Shown piece by piece: positions 23,198-33,929 of a stretch of 64,000 bases of DNA (position 1 is its first letter; each line of letters begins with the position of its first letter). This DNA is from Diabrotica undecimpunctata (lineage: Eukaryota > Arthropoda > Insecta > Coleoptera > Chrysomelidae), in the NCBI RefSeq assembly GCF_040954645.1, contig NC_092812.1, positions 930,001-994,000 on the forward strand. The letters are read 5' to 3'. The notes below the pieces were generated by a model, which was not told the origin of the DNA, ran no database searches, and saw only the letters and a list, made by a program, of their open reading frames with translations. A program made the position numbers and the translations under genes.

Positions 23198-23239
23198 TGA
23201 ACTGATGATGCTTATTGAACAATAGGCGAAACGTCTTCA
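23198..23239 (+). ncRNA. Hammerhead ribozyme-like motif (right arm)
   Basis: Core CTGATGA (23202-23208), one extra T, then helix II GCTTATTG/CAATAGGC (23210-23217 with 23220-23227, one G-T wobble, loop AA), then GAAA (23228-23231), C, G, and T-C at the predicted cleavage site (23234-23235). Helix I is TGAA (23198-23201) with TTCA (23236-23239). Helix III is reduced to the self-complementary ACGT, which could pair only between two molecules. That matches the minimal hammerheads reported in Penelope-like elements. Activity is not shown. Confidence 0.5.
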
Positions 23240-23352
23240 ATAAATAGATAAAGTAGCACAACTCTTGTCTTTTTTATCTCCAGACCGATAACATCCCATT
23301 CACTTACGAGTGCCCTTTTTTTTATATTAAATTAAACGGTCATATACCTTAA

Positions 23353-23354
<2 letters not shown>

Positions 23355-23416
<62 letters not shown>
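23355..23416. repeat. (TA)n tract at the left edge of Gypsy A
   Basis: About 62 bp of TA repeat ending exactly at the TG that opens the 5' LTR; matched by 31939-32019 at the other edge. Confidence 0.9.
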
Positions 23417-23418
<2 letters not shown>

Positions 23419-24846
23419 ATATGATATGGGAGAAATAAAAATGTTTAAAGAAAATAATTTATAAGTTAGATACTAGATAATTTTAGATATAACAAGTATT
23501 TGGTTATTTTAATAAGTTAAATACTAGAGAATTTAATAAAAATTATTTATGTGAGGGCATTTTTAAGAAATTAGCATATAATAATTGTAAAAAGTTGTAG
23601 TTTAATGTTGTAAATATATTTAAGTGAGCCATGTGCATAGGCAAGCAACTATACATGTGAGTGATAGACAGATATACATACTCTCCAAGTGACATTTTAA
23701 ATAATTAGGAATATAAAGTGGGGTTATAATAATAATGTTAGTTTAAAATGTTTAATTTATATATATTTACTGATTTAAGTCTGTATTCTGATCTGAAAAG
23801 CCTAAATGTCAACAAAATTATTAATAGAAAAGAATGGAATTCTCTAGATCACCGGAGATGGCCATGTTTGCGAAATGGTTTGTTCCAGAAAATTCAGACA
23901 TGTATTTAATAGAACAAATGGAACATGATTTATTGCCAGATGATTCTAGAACAGAAAAAAAGATATAAATACCCGGTGATTTGGATTAGAATCGATCAGT
24001 TATGAGTTACAGTTACTATGAGTCCAGTTTATTATGAAAGTTAGTAGACACATTTAGTTAGTGAAGTAAATTGTTCAGAATTTTCAAGATGGGCAGTCAG
24101 AAGAGTTTTAGTAAGAAAGTAAGTCAGAAAAGTTTTAGTAAGAAAGTCAGGAGTTTAGTAAGAAGTTTTAGTATGAAAGTTAGTTGAAGTCAGTGAATCA
24201 GTTACAAATAGTCCAATTGTTTAATATAATTAAAAAGTATATTAGAAGAATATTGGATGGATATTGGAAGAAATTAAAATTATATTATGATTGGAGATTA
24301 GTATAAATCAACTTATAATAATTGGATATTGGTAGATTGAAAAGAAGAATAAATATAAATGCTGTTTGCTGGTTTGCTTGGTGGTTTATAAATGCTGGTG
24401 AAGAAAAATATATCTTAAATTGGTAGAAGCTGATAATTGGAAAAAGTAATTTCACAAAAACAAGGATAACCGAAGTACGAAGACATTCAGTGGTGATTAG
24501 AATCTATATAGTGGAAAACAGTTCATTTAGGCATTCAGTGAAAGAAAGGTACACAATTTTGTTAATATAATTTAGTTAGTGTCATAACAATTTCTATTTT
24601 GAAGATAGTTTGTTTAAATTTAACATTGTCTATAGAATTTAATTAGTTTTATAAGAATATCAATTTAAAGATAGTTTATTTTAAATTTACATTGGCTAGG
24701 TTAGATATATATGTGTGTTTCATAATAGTTATAATAAAGATAATTTAAAAAAGTACTTACAAACTAATTCTTTAAGAACCGCGATAAAAACCCTATATTA
24801 TTAAAAATACTCATTGCTCATCACAAACAAACAACACATCATAACA
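23417..24846 (+). repeat. Gypsy A 5' LTR
   Basis: Starts TGATATGATATG and ends CATCATAACA (TG...CA). It contains a TATA box, an initiator-like TCAGT and an AATAAA signal at 24733-24738, consistent with U3-R-U5 order. No ORF of note. Confidence 0.92.
23964..24000 (+). promoter_or_regulatory. LTR core promoter: TATA box and initiator
   Basis: TATAAAT at 23964-23970 and TCAGT at 23996-24000, the arthropod initiator consensus at about the expected distance. The same pair is present in the 3' LTR (near 31050-31090) and in the LTRs of B, C and the fragment at 785-1978. Conservation among copies supports function. Confidence 0.6.
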
Positions 24847-24849
24847 ATT

Positions 24850-24867
24850 TGGCACCCAACGCGGTGG
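24850..24867 (+). other. Primer-binding site of Gypsy A
   Basis: TGGCACCCAACGCGGTGG, three bases after the LTR. B has TGGCGCCCAACGTGGGGC and C has TGGCGCCCAACGCGGTGG. The TGG start complements the CCA end of a tRNA, and the TGGCGCCCAAC form is like those complementary to a lysine tRNA in other retroelements; the tRNA is not proved. The A-copy G-to-A change would weaken pairing. Confidence 0.75.
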
Positions 24868-24990
24868 CTCTCTATTTAAAAGAATTAGTTTGGGAAGATA
24901 AGTGCTCTCACATAATTAAATTAATTTTCATTAGAAAGCAAAAATTATAGATTTTATTTTTAATTATATTTGAACAAGTAAAGTCTCAAA

Positions 24991-26702
24991 ATGTCTCAAG
25001 GAAAGAAAGGTACAAGAAGCAAAAAGAATGAAGAAGATGTGGAAGTAGAAACACAACCTATACAAGAGGAGAGTTTAGTTCAAGTTCCACAAGATACTGC
25101 AGAAATGAATCCAGAAAGAGAGGAAAATGTCAATATGGCAGCTTTGATGTCATTAATGATGCAGATGAACAAGACAATGGAAGAGAATACAAAAAATGGA
25201 AGAGAATACAAAAAAAAATGGAAGAGAATTCAAAAGAAATCAAAGAAGACATAAAAAAATTGGAAAAAATTCAAAAGAAGTCAAAGAAGACAAAAAAAAA
25301 ATTGGAAGAGAATTCAAAAGAAGTCAAAGAAGACATGAAAAAAATGGAACAGAAATTAGAAGAGAATTATAGAAAATTAGAAAAGAAAATAGAAGATAAT
25401 AATAATAAAATTGTAAAACAAATAGAAAAACAAATGGATAAAAAACTTGAAGCTGCAGAGAAACAAGTAGCAAATGAAATAAAAAATATACGGAATGACT
25501 ACAAGAAAAGGATAGAAAATGAGAGGACAGAAGTAAAGAGGATTATTCAAGATAATAAGATAGATATAGAACAGAAAATAGAGTTGCAGAAATGTAACTT
25601 AGAAGTAAAAATTAACGAAGACAGGAGAAACACAGAAGAAAAATTGGACGATATACAACAAAATATCCAAATAAATAATAACCAAATAAGAAATGTGGAA
25701 CAGAGAATAGATGATATTTCACAAATGAGAGACATAGGGAGACCTTACTTAAATTTAACAAATGAGGCTGGGATTAAATTCTCTGGTAATATAAAAAATT
25801 TGCATCCTAGAGTATACATAAATAGTTTAAAACATAAATTAAGATTTTTGAATAATATTAATGATATTAAAGATTATATTAGAATGACATTAAATGACAA
25901 TGCAGCAACTTGGTTTGCTAGTATTGAAAATGATTTAGATAATTTTCAAACATTTGAAAATAAATTTTTAAATTATTATTGGGGTGAACTAGAGCAAGCT
26001 AAGTTTAGAGAAATTCTATATTTTGGAAAGTATAATCAAAATTTAAAATCAAATATGGTAGATTATGCATTGAAACTGATAACAGTTGCAAAATATTTAG
26101 AACCACCACTTAGAGAGGATGAAACAGTCTTAAATGTATCTAGACATTTTGATGTTGATGTTGTGCAAACAGTAACTGTACAAAATATTCAAACAATAGA
26201 TAGTTTTATTAATTTTATTCAAAGAATACAAAGAGGCAATATGACAAGTAATAATAACAACAGAAAAAACAATAATAACTTTCAATATAATAAAAATGAT
26301 AATCAACAATATAGACAATCATATAACAATAACACTAGGTATGGTGATAGTTTACAAAATTTTAATAATAATAACAGTAATCAAAATAGACAGAACTTTA
26401 ATAACAATACTAGTTATAATAGACAAAATTTTAATAATAATACTAATTATAATAGACAACATTTTAATAACAGTACTAATAATAATAGACAAGATTTTAA
26501 CAATAGAAGAAATACAGAGCGACCTAACTATAACAGACAGGTAAATTGTGTTCGAAGGAATAGAAGCTGCGAAGACAGGGAACGAAGTAGTACAAGGCAG
26601 GAAAATGAGAGTAGAAGTCATAGTAGGGAAAGACATAGGATATCAGATCCAAGTGGTCAGATACAATCTGACAATTCTAATAATCAAAATTTTGTTCAGT
26701 AA
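24991..26702 (+). pseudogene. Gypsy A gag (frameshifted)
   Basis: Starts 'MSQGKKGTRSKKNEED' at 24991. An N-terminal Lys/Glu-rich coiled-coil region made of degenerate 'MEENSKEIKEDMKK'-type repeats is disrupted near 25195-25255, where A-run slippage changes frame; the frame then continues to 26702. The middle contains 'IGRPYLNLTNEAGIKFSG' through 'NDNAATWFASIENDL' and 'NYYWGEL', a retrotransposon Gag capsid-like region. The C-terminus is Asn-rich ('NRQNFNN' repeats) and then Arg/Ser-rich. There is no CCHC zinc knuckle. Confidence 0.85.
26687..26693 (+). promoter_or_regulatory. Putative -1 ribosomal frameshift site between gag and pol
   Basis: A AAT TTT in the gag frame, 10 bases before the gag stop (TAA at 26700-26702). 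It fits the X XXY YYZ slippery heptamer. pol is open in the -1 frame through this point ('NFLNYKLGHCYYEKPSEF' leads into the protease). The same heptamer and stop arrangement occurs in B (complement, about 45110) and C (about 50537). Confidence 0.55.
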
Positions 26703-29700
26703 ACTTTCTGAATTACAAGTTAGGCCATTGCTATTATGAAAAACCTTCTGAATTTATTTCTCTAGATGAAGATAAAATTATTGAATCTATTAATTTAATT
26801 TATATAAATGCTTTGGCCAACAATAAAATGATTAAAATTATGATAGATACTGGTTCAGAAAGTACTTTAGTCTCGGAGAATTTTATTTTTAAGACATTAA
26901 AACTATCAGATGTAATAAAGATTCCAAAAATTAAAATTGTTGGTGCAAATAATAAGAAATTGGGTGAAATTGATAAACTAGCCAATTTTAAAATTAATAT
27001 TCTTAATAAAGAAATTAATATGCAAGGATTTATTGTCAAGGATTTATGTGTTGATATATTAATGGGAAATGATGAATTGGAAAAGAAGAAAGTAAAGATA
27101 GATTTTGAAGAAAAAATGGTAACTTTGGAAGGGCAAATAATTAAATTTATGCAGAAAGATGAGGTGGAAGAAGGAATAAGAGTTGATAGGATATTATTAA
27201 AAGAAAATAATGATGTTTATGAAGAAGAAATGTATTTTGATGATAGGGAAATGTCCCAAAAGAATGAAAAGAATAATTATTGTAGTGAATATTTAAGGAA
27301 TGGAAATTTTAAGCAGATAGATGCCTACGAGGTGGAGTGCGTAAAATTGGAAGCAAAGAATAATGAGTACATAATGAAGAATAATTTTATTTGTAAAGAA
27401 GAAGATATGATAAAAGTTTTAAATTGCCCTGAAGAATATAAATCAATAGTCGTTTCCATATTGCAGCAGCACAAGGGACTTGTCAATAAAGAAAATAGAA
27501 TTGCACAAAATTATATCCATAGTATAAAAGTTAAAGAAGAAAAAGATTTTAAAACAAAATCATATCCAATACCATATAAATACAGAGAAGAAGTAAACAG
27601 AACGATTAATAATATTTTAGAAGATGGAATCATTGAGAAGGCAGATACACGTTTCATAAACCCTATAGTAGTAGTACGTAAAAGATCAGGTGAAATCATG
27701 TTATGTTTGGATGCAAGGAATATTAACAAGATCACTGAAAAGCAATTTGAAACACCAATGAGTATAGATGGAATACTAGGAAGAATTACAGGAATGTCAT
27801 TTTTCACTAAAATCGATTTACAGCATAGTTTTTGGTTAATACCTTTAGAAAGAAAAAGTAGACAGTATACAGGATTTCAGATAGATGGAGTAGTATATCA
27901 ATTCAAAGTAGTACCATTTGGACTTCAATCATCTTGCAGTGCTCTATGTAGATGTCTTCATGATATTTTGGATCAATATGAACATTTTGTAATTCACTAC
28001 ATTGATGATATATTAATTTTTTCTAAAACGGCTGAAGATCATGAGAAACACCTAAAAATTATACTAAATAGATTAGACAAAGTTGGACTAAAAATAAATC
28101 AAGAAAAATGTACATTTTTTCAAAAAGAAGTAATATATCTAGGTTATAAACTTAACACTAAGGGAATCGAAATGGATCCAGAACGGACACAAGTCATTCA
28201 GGAATATAAAACACCACACAATTTAAGAACTTTAAAAGGATTTATTGGAATAATTAATTATTATAAAAGGATGATACCAGATCTAAGTATAAAAGAAATT
28301 CCATTACTTGAACTACTGAGAAAAGGAGTAAAATGGAGATGGGATCAGAGAAGAGAACTAGCATTCCAAGAAATTAAAAACATTTTTCTGTCAAATTTAA
28401 AAATATATTATCCTGACTACACACAGCCATTCATATTAAGAACAGATGCATCCATAGAGAGATTATCAGGGGTATTATTACAAATACATGATGGGGTCGA
28501 ATACCCAATACAATTCATTTCAAGAATTATAAAGCCACATGAAAAGGGTTACTCAGTTTCAGAATTAGAACTAGCAAGTATTATACATTGTGTCACAAAA
28601 TTAAGATTTTATTTGTTGGGTAATGAATTTACAATAGAAACAGATCACCAAGCTTTAACATCTATATTAAATAACAAATATGGAAACAGTAGAATACATC
28701 GGTGGAGTCAAATATTGAGTGAATACTCCTTTGAAATCAAATACATTTCTGGAAAATCCAATATAGTGGCAGATGCTTTATCAAGGTTAGAAAATACATC
28801 ACAAAAAGGGCAGCGAACAATAAAAATTGGATTAAATCAATTAGTAGAAAGTACTGGATTATATTCTAAAGAAGAAATTATAAGAGATCAGATCAATTTG
28901 AGTGAAAAACAAAAAGTCCTTAAGAAAGATGGAGTTTATTATAAAATAATAAATGGCATAGAAGTATATGTAATAACTAGAACTTTAGCAAAGAAAATAT
29001 TGAAAAATTTACATAACAATTATATGCATATTGGTTCAAGAAAGCTATGGATGCTATTTAGAAACAATTATTTTGCAAAGAATGACATAATTATAGCAAA
29101 AGAAATTACTACCCAATGCCCAATATGTCAACTAAACAAAGAAAAGAATTTCAAAAACCAGAACACATATAAATCTAATATTGTATATGAAAAACTAAAT
29201 ACAGTTTCCATGGATTTTATTTCAAATTTAGTTCTCAGTCCAACAGGAAAAAAGCATATACTAGTGATAGATGATTTATATACAAAATTTATTAAACTAT
29301 ATCCCTGCTCCAGAACAAATGTTAAAACATTAAAATTATATATTAATCAATTTTTCGAAGAAATAGGACCATTTAGAAATTGCATAATAGATAATGCTAC
29401 ATATTTTAACAACCAAAAATTTCGGGCATTTTGTGAGAAAAAGGGAATCAACATTCATTTTACAAGTATCAGACATCCTCAGGCAAATCCTGCAGAAAGA
29501 TATATTAAAGAAGTTATAAAATATTTAAGGATACTGTGCCAAAATCAACATGAAACTTGGCAGCAACATATACCACAAGTAGAATATTTTTTTAAATAAT
29601 ACACATAATTTGAATACAGAGGAAGTACCAGAATATTTAATGTTTGGCCATATAGGAAACAGAAAGTGGATTAGTGAATATAATCAGAATATGTTAGAAC

Positions 29701-30002
29701 AAGTAATGCAGAAAGTGCATATCCGAATTAGGAGGAAAGCTGAAAAATATATCAGAAGACAAAATCGAAAAATAAAAAAACCAATCACATTTCAAAAGGG
29801 AGATAAAGTGTTAATTCGTTCACTTAGAAAAAGTAATGTTAAAGAAAACCGTTGTAAGAAATTACAACCAATGTTTGAAGGTCCATACAGAATTGAAAAT
29901 CAGAATGGACTAAATAGTTATGTGTTAATAGATGCAGAGAACAGACTAAGAGGCATGTTCCATATCAACGACATCTTTAAGTATTATGAAGAGAATGAAT
30001 AA
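26703..30002 (+). pseudogene. Gypsy A pol (protease, RT, RNase H, integrase; one frameshift)
   Basis: The frame is open from the gag overlap to 29599. Protease 'MIDTGSES' at about 26840. RT has 'GEIMLCLDARNINK', 'FFTKIDLQHSFWLIPL', 'VPFGLQSSCSAL' and 'YIDDILIFSKT' (about 28000). RNase H has 'LRTDAS', 'SELELAS' and 'ETDHQALTS'. Integrase has paired His in 'NLHNNYMHIGS', 'CPIC', and core acids in 'SMDFISN', 'IIDNATYF' and 'PAERYIKE'. An extra T in the T run at 29588-29595, compared with B, shifts the frame; the C-terminal part (29610-30002) then continues. In 'VIDDLYTKF' A has Asp where B and C have Val. Confidence 0.9.
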
Positions 30003-30508
30003 TGTTTTCTATACTTTTAACATTAATAATAACAACTGTTACTGATATATCCATTTTATTCAATAGACTTTATTTGTTAAATAAATGGTAGATTTCATTA
30101 TTGTGAATCAATTTGACATCATACTTGTAGTCTTGTACATATGGAAATTATTTTGTACCCTAAAAATCATAATTTGGGGTTAGATACAAAATTGATTTTA
30201 TAAATGTCTTTTTAATATAATAAAGTGTAAAACTTACCAATTTATATGGATGAAAGCCTTTTGAATGGAAATAATTCCTAGATTCGTATCCTAACATCCA
30301 TTGTAAAATGTAAACACAATAATACAACACACAAACTTCCATTTGACATGACAGTTTGACATAGACAGCGAACAGGGATGTATCTAATAGAACACATTTT
30401 AAATAAAAAAAAAATTGAATTATTAATTTACTAAGGTATGTAGATAGAAAATTAATATTTAAAAAAATAATAAGTAAATTATTTATTTTAAATATTATTT
30501 TGGGGTAT
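30003..30508 (+). other. Gypsy A 3' noncoding region
   Basis: About 500 bp between pol and the 3' LTR, conserved in B (41197-41801) and C (53708-54190), including 'aaaaatcataatttggggtt' near 30164. It ends TTTTGGGGTAT just before the LTR, the position of the polypurine tract, although this one is G-rich and short. No env-like ORF, signal peptide or membrane segment. Confidence 0.6.
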
Positions 30509-31938
30509 TGATATGATATGCGAGAAATAAAAATGTTTAAAGAAAATAATTTATAAGTTAGATACTAGATAATTTTAGATATAACAAGTATTTGGTTATT
30601 TTAATAAGTTAAATACTAGAGAATTTAATAAAAATTATTTATGTGAGGGCATTTTTAAGAAATTAGCATATAATAATTGTAAAAAGTTGTAGTTTAATGT
30701 TGTAAATATATTTAAGTGAGCCATGTGCATAGGCAACCAACTATACATGTGAGTGATAGACAGATATACATACTCTCCAAGTGACATTTTAAATAATTAG
30801 GAATATAAAGTGGGTTTATAATAATAATGTTAGTTTAAAATGTTTAATTTATATATATTTACTGATTTAAGTGTTTATTCTGATCTGAAAAGCCTAAATG
30901 TCAACAAAATTATTAATAGAAAAGAATGGAATTCTCTAGATCACCGGAGATGGCCATGTTTGCGAAATGGTTTGTTCCAGAAAATTCAGACATGTATTTA
31001 ATAGAACAAATGGAACATGATTTATTGCCAGATGATTCTAGAACAGAAAAAAAGATATAAATACCCGGTGATTTGGATTAGAATCGATCAGTTATGAGTT
31101 ACAGTTACTATGAGTCCAGTTTATTATGAAAGTTAGTAGACACATTTAGTTAGTGAAGTAAATTGTTCAGAATTTTCAAGATGGGCAGTCAGAAGAGTTT
31201 TAGTAAGAAAGTAAGTCAGAAAAGTTTTAGTAAGAAAGTCAGGAGTTTAGTAAGAAGTTTTAGTATGAAAGTTAGTTGAAGTCAGTGAATCAGTTACAAA
31301 TAGTCCAATTGTTTAATATAATTAAAAAGTATATTAGAAGAATATTGGATGGATATTGGAAGAAATTAAAATTATATTATGATTGGAGATTAGTATAAAT
31401 CAACTTATAATAATTGGATATTGGTATATTGAAAAGAAGAATAAATATAAATGCTGTTTGCTGGTTTGCTTGGTGGTTTATAAATGCTGGTGAAGAAAAA
31501 TATATCTTAAATTGGTAGAAGCTGATAATTGGAAAAAGTAATTTCACAAAAACAAGGATAACCGAAGTACGAAGACATTCAGTGGTGATTAGAATATATA
31601 TAGTGGAAAACAGTTCATTTAGGCATTCAGTGAAAGAAAGGTACAAAATTTTGTTAATATAATTTAGTTAGTGTCATAACAATTTCAATTTTGAAGATAG
31701 TTTGTTTAAATTTAACATTGTCTATAGAATTTAATTAGTTTTATAAGAATATCAATTTAAAGATAGTTTATTTTAAATTTACATTGGCTAGGTTAGATAT
31801 ATATGTGTGTTTCATAATAGTTATAATAAAGATAATTTAAAAAAGTACTTACAAACTAATTCTTTGAGAACCGCGATAAAAACCCTATATTATTAAAAAT
31901 ACTCATTGCTCATCATTCACAAACAATACATCATAACG
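30509..31938 (+). repeat. Gypsy A 3' LTR
   Basis: Same length as the 5' LTR (1,430 bp), starts TGATATGATATG, ends CATCATAACG (last base differs from the canonical A). AATAAA at 31825-31830 is the probable polyadenylation signal of the element RNA. Confidence 0.92.

Positions 31939-32019
<81 letters not shown>
31939..32019. repeat. (TA)n tract at the right edge of Gypsy A
   Basis: About 80 bp of TA repeat with one TGTA interruption, directly after the 3' LTR. Confidence 0.9.
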
Positions 32020-32021
<2 letters not shown>

Positions 32022-32186
32022 AAACAGCCGTTAGTCTGGAGTCCCCTTGAATTCGGACGTGTGCTAACCCTTCTCGCATAGTATGGAATGCCAGACAGGT
32101 TTCTATCGGGTCGGAGAATATACTAGAAAGCACAAGTTAGAATAACAAAATGTTTACAGATCAAACATTAGTTATAGTTATCGTAA
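32020..32186 (-). pseudogene. Short tail fragment of a Gypsy element related to 19576-22035
   Basis: 'acagccgttagtctgg' followed by 'ccccttgaattcggacg' and 'gtgctaaccc' matches the left end of the decayed Gypsy at 19577-19633; the minus-strand peptides 'VRIQGDS' and 'VRIRGDP' also agree. After about 55 bp the two diverge. It joins NL2 RT sequence at about 32187. Confidence 0.5.
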
Positions 32187-33715
32187 CAATATCCTTAAGG
32201 CCATTAATCGATACGATTGGGGAGCAGACTGGAAAATAAACTTATTATTTTACAGAGCTTATACCAGATCAATTTTGGACTATGGAATCTTTTTCTATGG
32301 ATTAGCGACAAAATCTCGTTTGACTAAATTGGATCGAATACAGTACAAAGCTTTAAGGTTAGTTCTAGGAGCTCTCAAATCTACTCCCACACCAACCCTT
32401 TTGGCAGAATGTAACGAGCCACCTTTATATTTAAGACGTCTATTTTTGGCAGAAAAATTTATTCTTAAATGCCAGTTTAATAATCAAAACAGCTTATTAC
32501 AAAAAATATCTTGTCTCTCTATTGAAAATCTAACAAACAAATGGTGGGCAGATAAAAGCTCTCCAACTCTAGCTGTTGCTTTTCCCAATTTATCACAATA
32601 TTCATTCAATGGAGAAGGGATTCCATTCTTTGGCTACAATTATGACATACTATATGACTATAAACCTGCTGTAGTAATTCCTTCATCTATTTAAATTGCT
32701 GACGAAGATTTAACCATTCTTGTAAAATTTGTACCGATGGCTCAAAATCGCCTGCTGGTGTTGGCTGTGCCATTTACATAGACAATATTCAAGATTATTT
32801 TCAGTACAAATTCAAATCCGATTACTCAATATTCACAGCTGTATTGGTAGCCATTGTCAAGGCGTTGGATTGGATAATTAATAGCACATTATATTTCGAA
32901 CGATATATAATTTTATCTGACTCACAATTCGTCCTCCTTGCATTAGGACAGTTCTCTAAAAACATATATACCAACAGACTAATTGTAGACGCGCTTGAAA
33001 AGCTGAGGATCCTAACTTCTCTAAAAGGAATTGTTAGCTTTGTGTGGGTTAAAGGTCACTCTAATATTCCAGGCAATGAAAAAGTAGACCATTTGGCTAA
33101 AGACACTACTTTAGTGGGTATAGAATACAACGAGTTGCCTAAATAGGATTTAGTTTCGGCTAGGAAGAAACACGTTAAACTTAATTGGGAAATTGAGTGA
33201 CAATCCTTTACTAACAGTAGCAAAAATACATATTGCAGTATATATCCAACTCTTCCATCTACTCCCCCAAATTACTGAAACCCCATCTCTCGGGAAATTT
33301 ATACTATGTACGTTAGATGCCTTTTTGGACATGCTACAGTAAACGCTTACCTATATAAAATAAAACTTTCCTAAACTGATATATGTGAATATAATGGCAG
33401 TTATGACGACCTTACCTTAACCACTGGATGTTTCAAGATAGAACGTTGGTTGGAACGTAGATAGAGAATAGAACGTTGGTTCTATTCTCTATTTAGGTAG
33501 TCGAAATCCAACTATTAGGTTGATTTTATGGGAATTTTTCAAACGTACAAAACGGAAAATCTAAACTGCCTTTTTCAGTGCTGTGAGAATCCGAAATGGT
33601 AGGATTTTAGTTGTTGTATCTCCCATTGTCTTTCCTTTTATATCCTCATTTACCTTTAACTGTAGCCTATATTATTTGTGTAAAAACAGTCGCAATGAAA
33701 GGCACCTTATCGTGA
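32187..33715 (+). pseudogene. NL2 ORF2 end: RT C-terminus, RNase H, C-terminal region
   Basis: 'ILKAINRYDWGADWKINLLF' resumes the RT thumb left at 22186, then 'YRAYTRSILDYGIFFYG' and an open stretch to 32694. After a stop and frame change the RNase H follows: 'TDGSKSPAGVGCAIYI' (32727), then 'FTAVLVAIVKALDW', where the catalytic Glu (usual TAE) is replaced by Val, then 'LSDSQFVL' and 'VKGHSNIPGNEKVDHLA'. The distal part (33290-33715) has a degenerate Cys/His segment and several stops. Confidence 0.8.
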
Positions 33716-33929
33716 AGCGTGTGTTCTTGTTCAATCCTTTTTGTATAGTCACCCAATAGTGTTTTCAATGGGAAGGTTAGGAAATTTAGTGAATGAACGA
33801 ACGTTAGGAAATTGCTATGAATTTAAAGGAAGTGTAGGAGTTAATTGTTTTTACGTGTTCAACCACTTGTCTGGCTAAATAGGTCTTGAATCTAAGGTCA
33901 CAAAATATAATTATACACTTGTTTGCTGG
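33716..33929. other. Short unassigned interval
   Basis: No coding signal recognised between the NL2 end and the RTE fragment; the NL2 3' end is not sharply defined. Confidence 0.3.

Larger units (their letters stand above)
22461..23323. repeat. Large foldback pair, probable Penelope-type LTR-like arms
   Basis: Left arm 22461-22871 and right arm 22913-23323 are near-perfect reverse complements (about 411 bp each) around a 41-bp spacer. No ORF. Each arm carries a hammerhead-ribozyme-like motif (23198-23239 plus; 22544-22586 minus). Penelope-like elements carry LTR-like ends, sometimes in inverted orientation, that contain minimal hammerheads; Penelope RT and GIY-YIG remnants do occur in this window (56713-57430). 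Linking this pair to that class is inference. Confidence 0.85.
23417..31938 (+). mobile_element. Gypsy A: complete LTR retrotransposon, plus strand
   Basis: 5' LTR 23417-24846 and 3' LTR 30509-31938 are both 1,430 bp and differ at about a dozen positions by eye, so the insertion is young. Order: LTR, primer-binding site, gag, pol (protease, RT, RNase H, integrase), 3' noncoding region, LTR. No env. Both flanks are (TA)n, consistent with an ATAT-type 4-bp duplication that cannot be resolved in the repeat. gag and the end of pol have frameshifts in A or T runs. Confidence 0.92.
16626..33715 (+). mobile_element. NL2: old I-like non-LTR element, split by three later insertions
   Basis: Pieces in the correct order and orientation: ORF1 (16710-17743), endonuclease (18130-18790), RT N-terminal part (18820-19575), RT thumb (22040-22186), RT end (32187-32694), RNase H (32724-33146) and C-terminus (33150-33715). 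Between them lie a decayed Gypsy fragment (19576-22035), a foldback pair (22461-23323) and Gypsy A (23417-31938). The RT palm, including the catalytic motif, is missing altogether, so part of NL2 was deleted where the Gypsy fragment now lies. It is the most decayed of the I-like elements here. Confidence 0.75.

Noticed and set aside
26800..27039. Antisense ORF repeated at 44764 and 50650 (hydrophobic, 79 aa)
   Set aside because: It is the opposite strand of the AT-rich protease region of the same Gypsy family; its repetition follows from copy number.
30003..30508. Possible env gene after Gypsy A pol
   Set aside because: No ORF with a signal peptide, furin-like site or membrane anchor is present here or in the matching regions of B and C.
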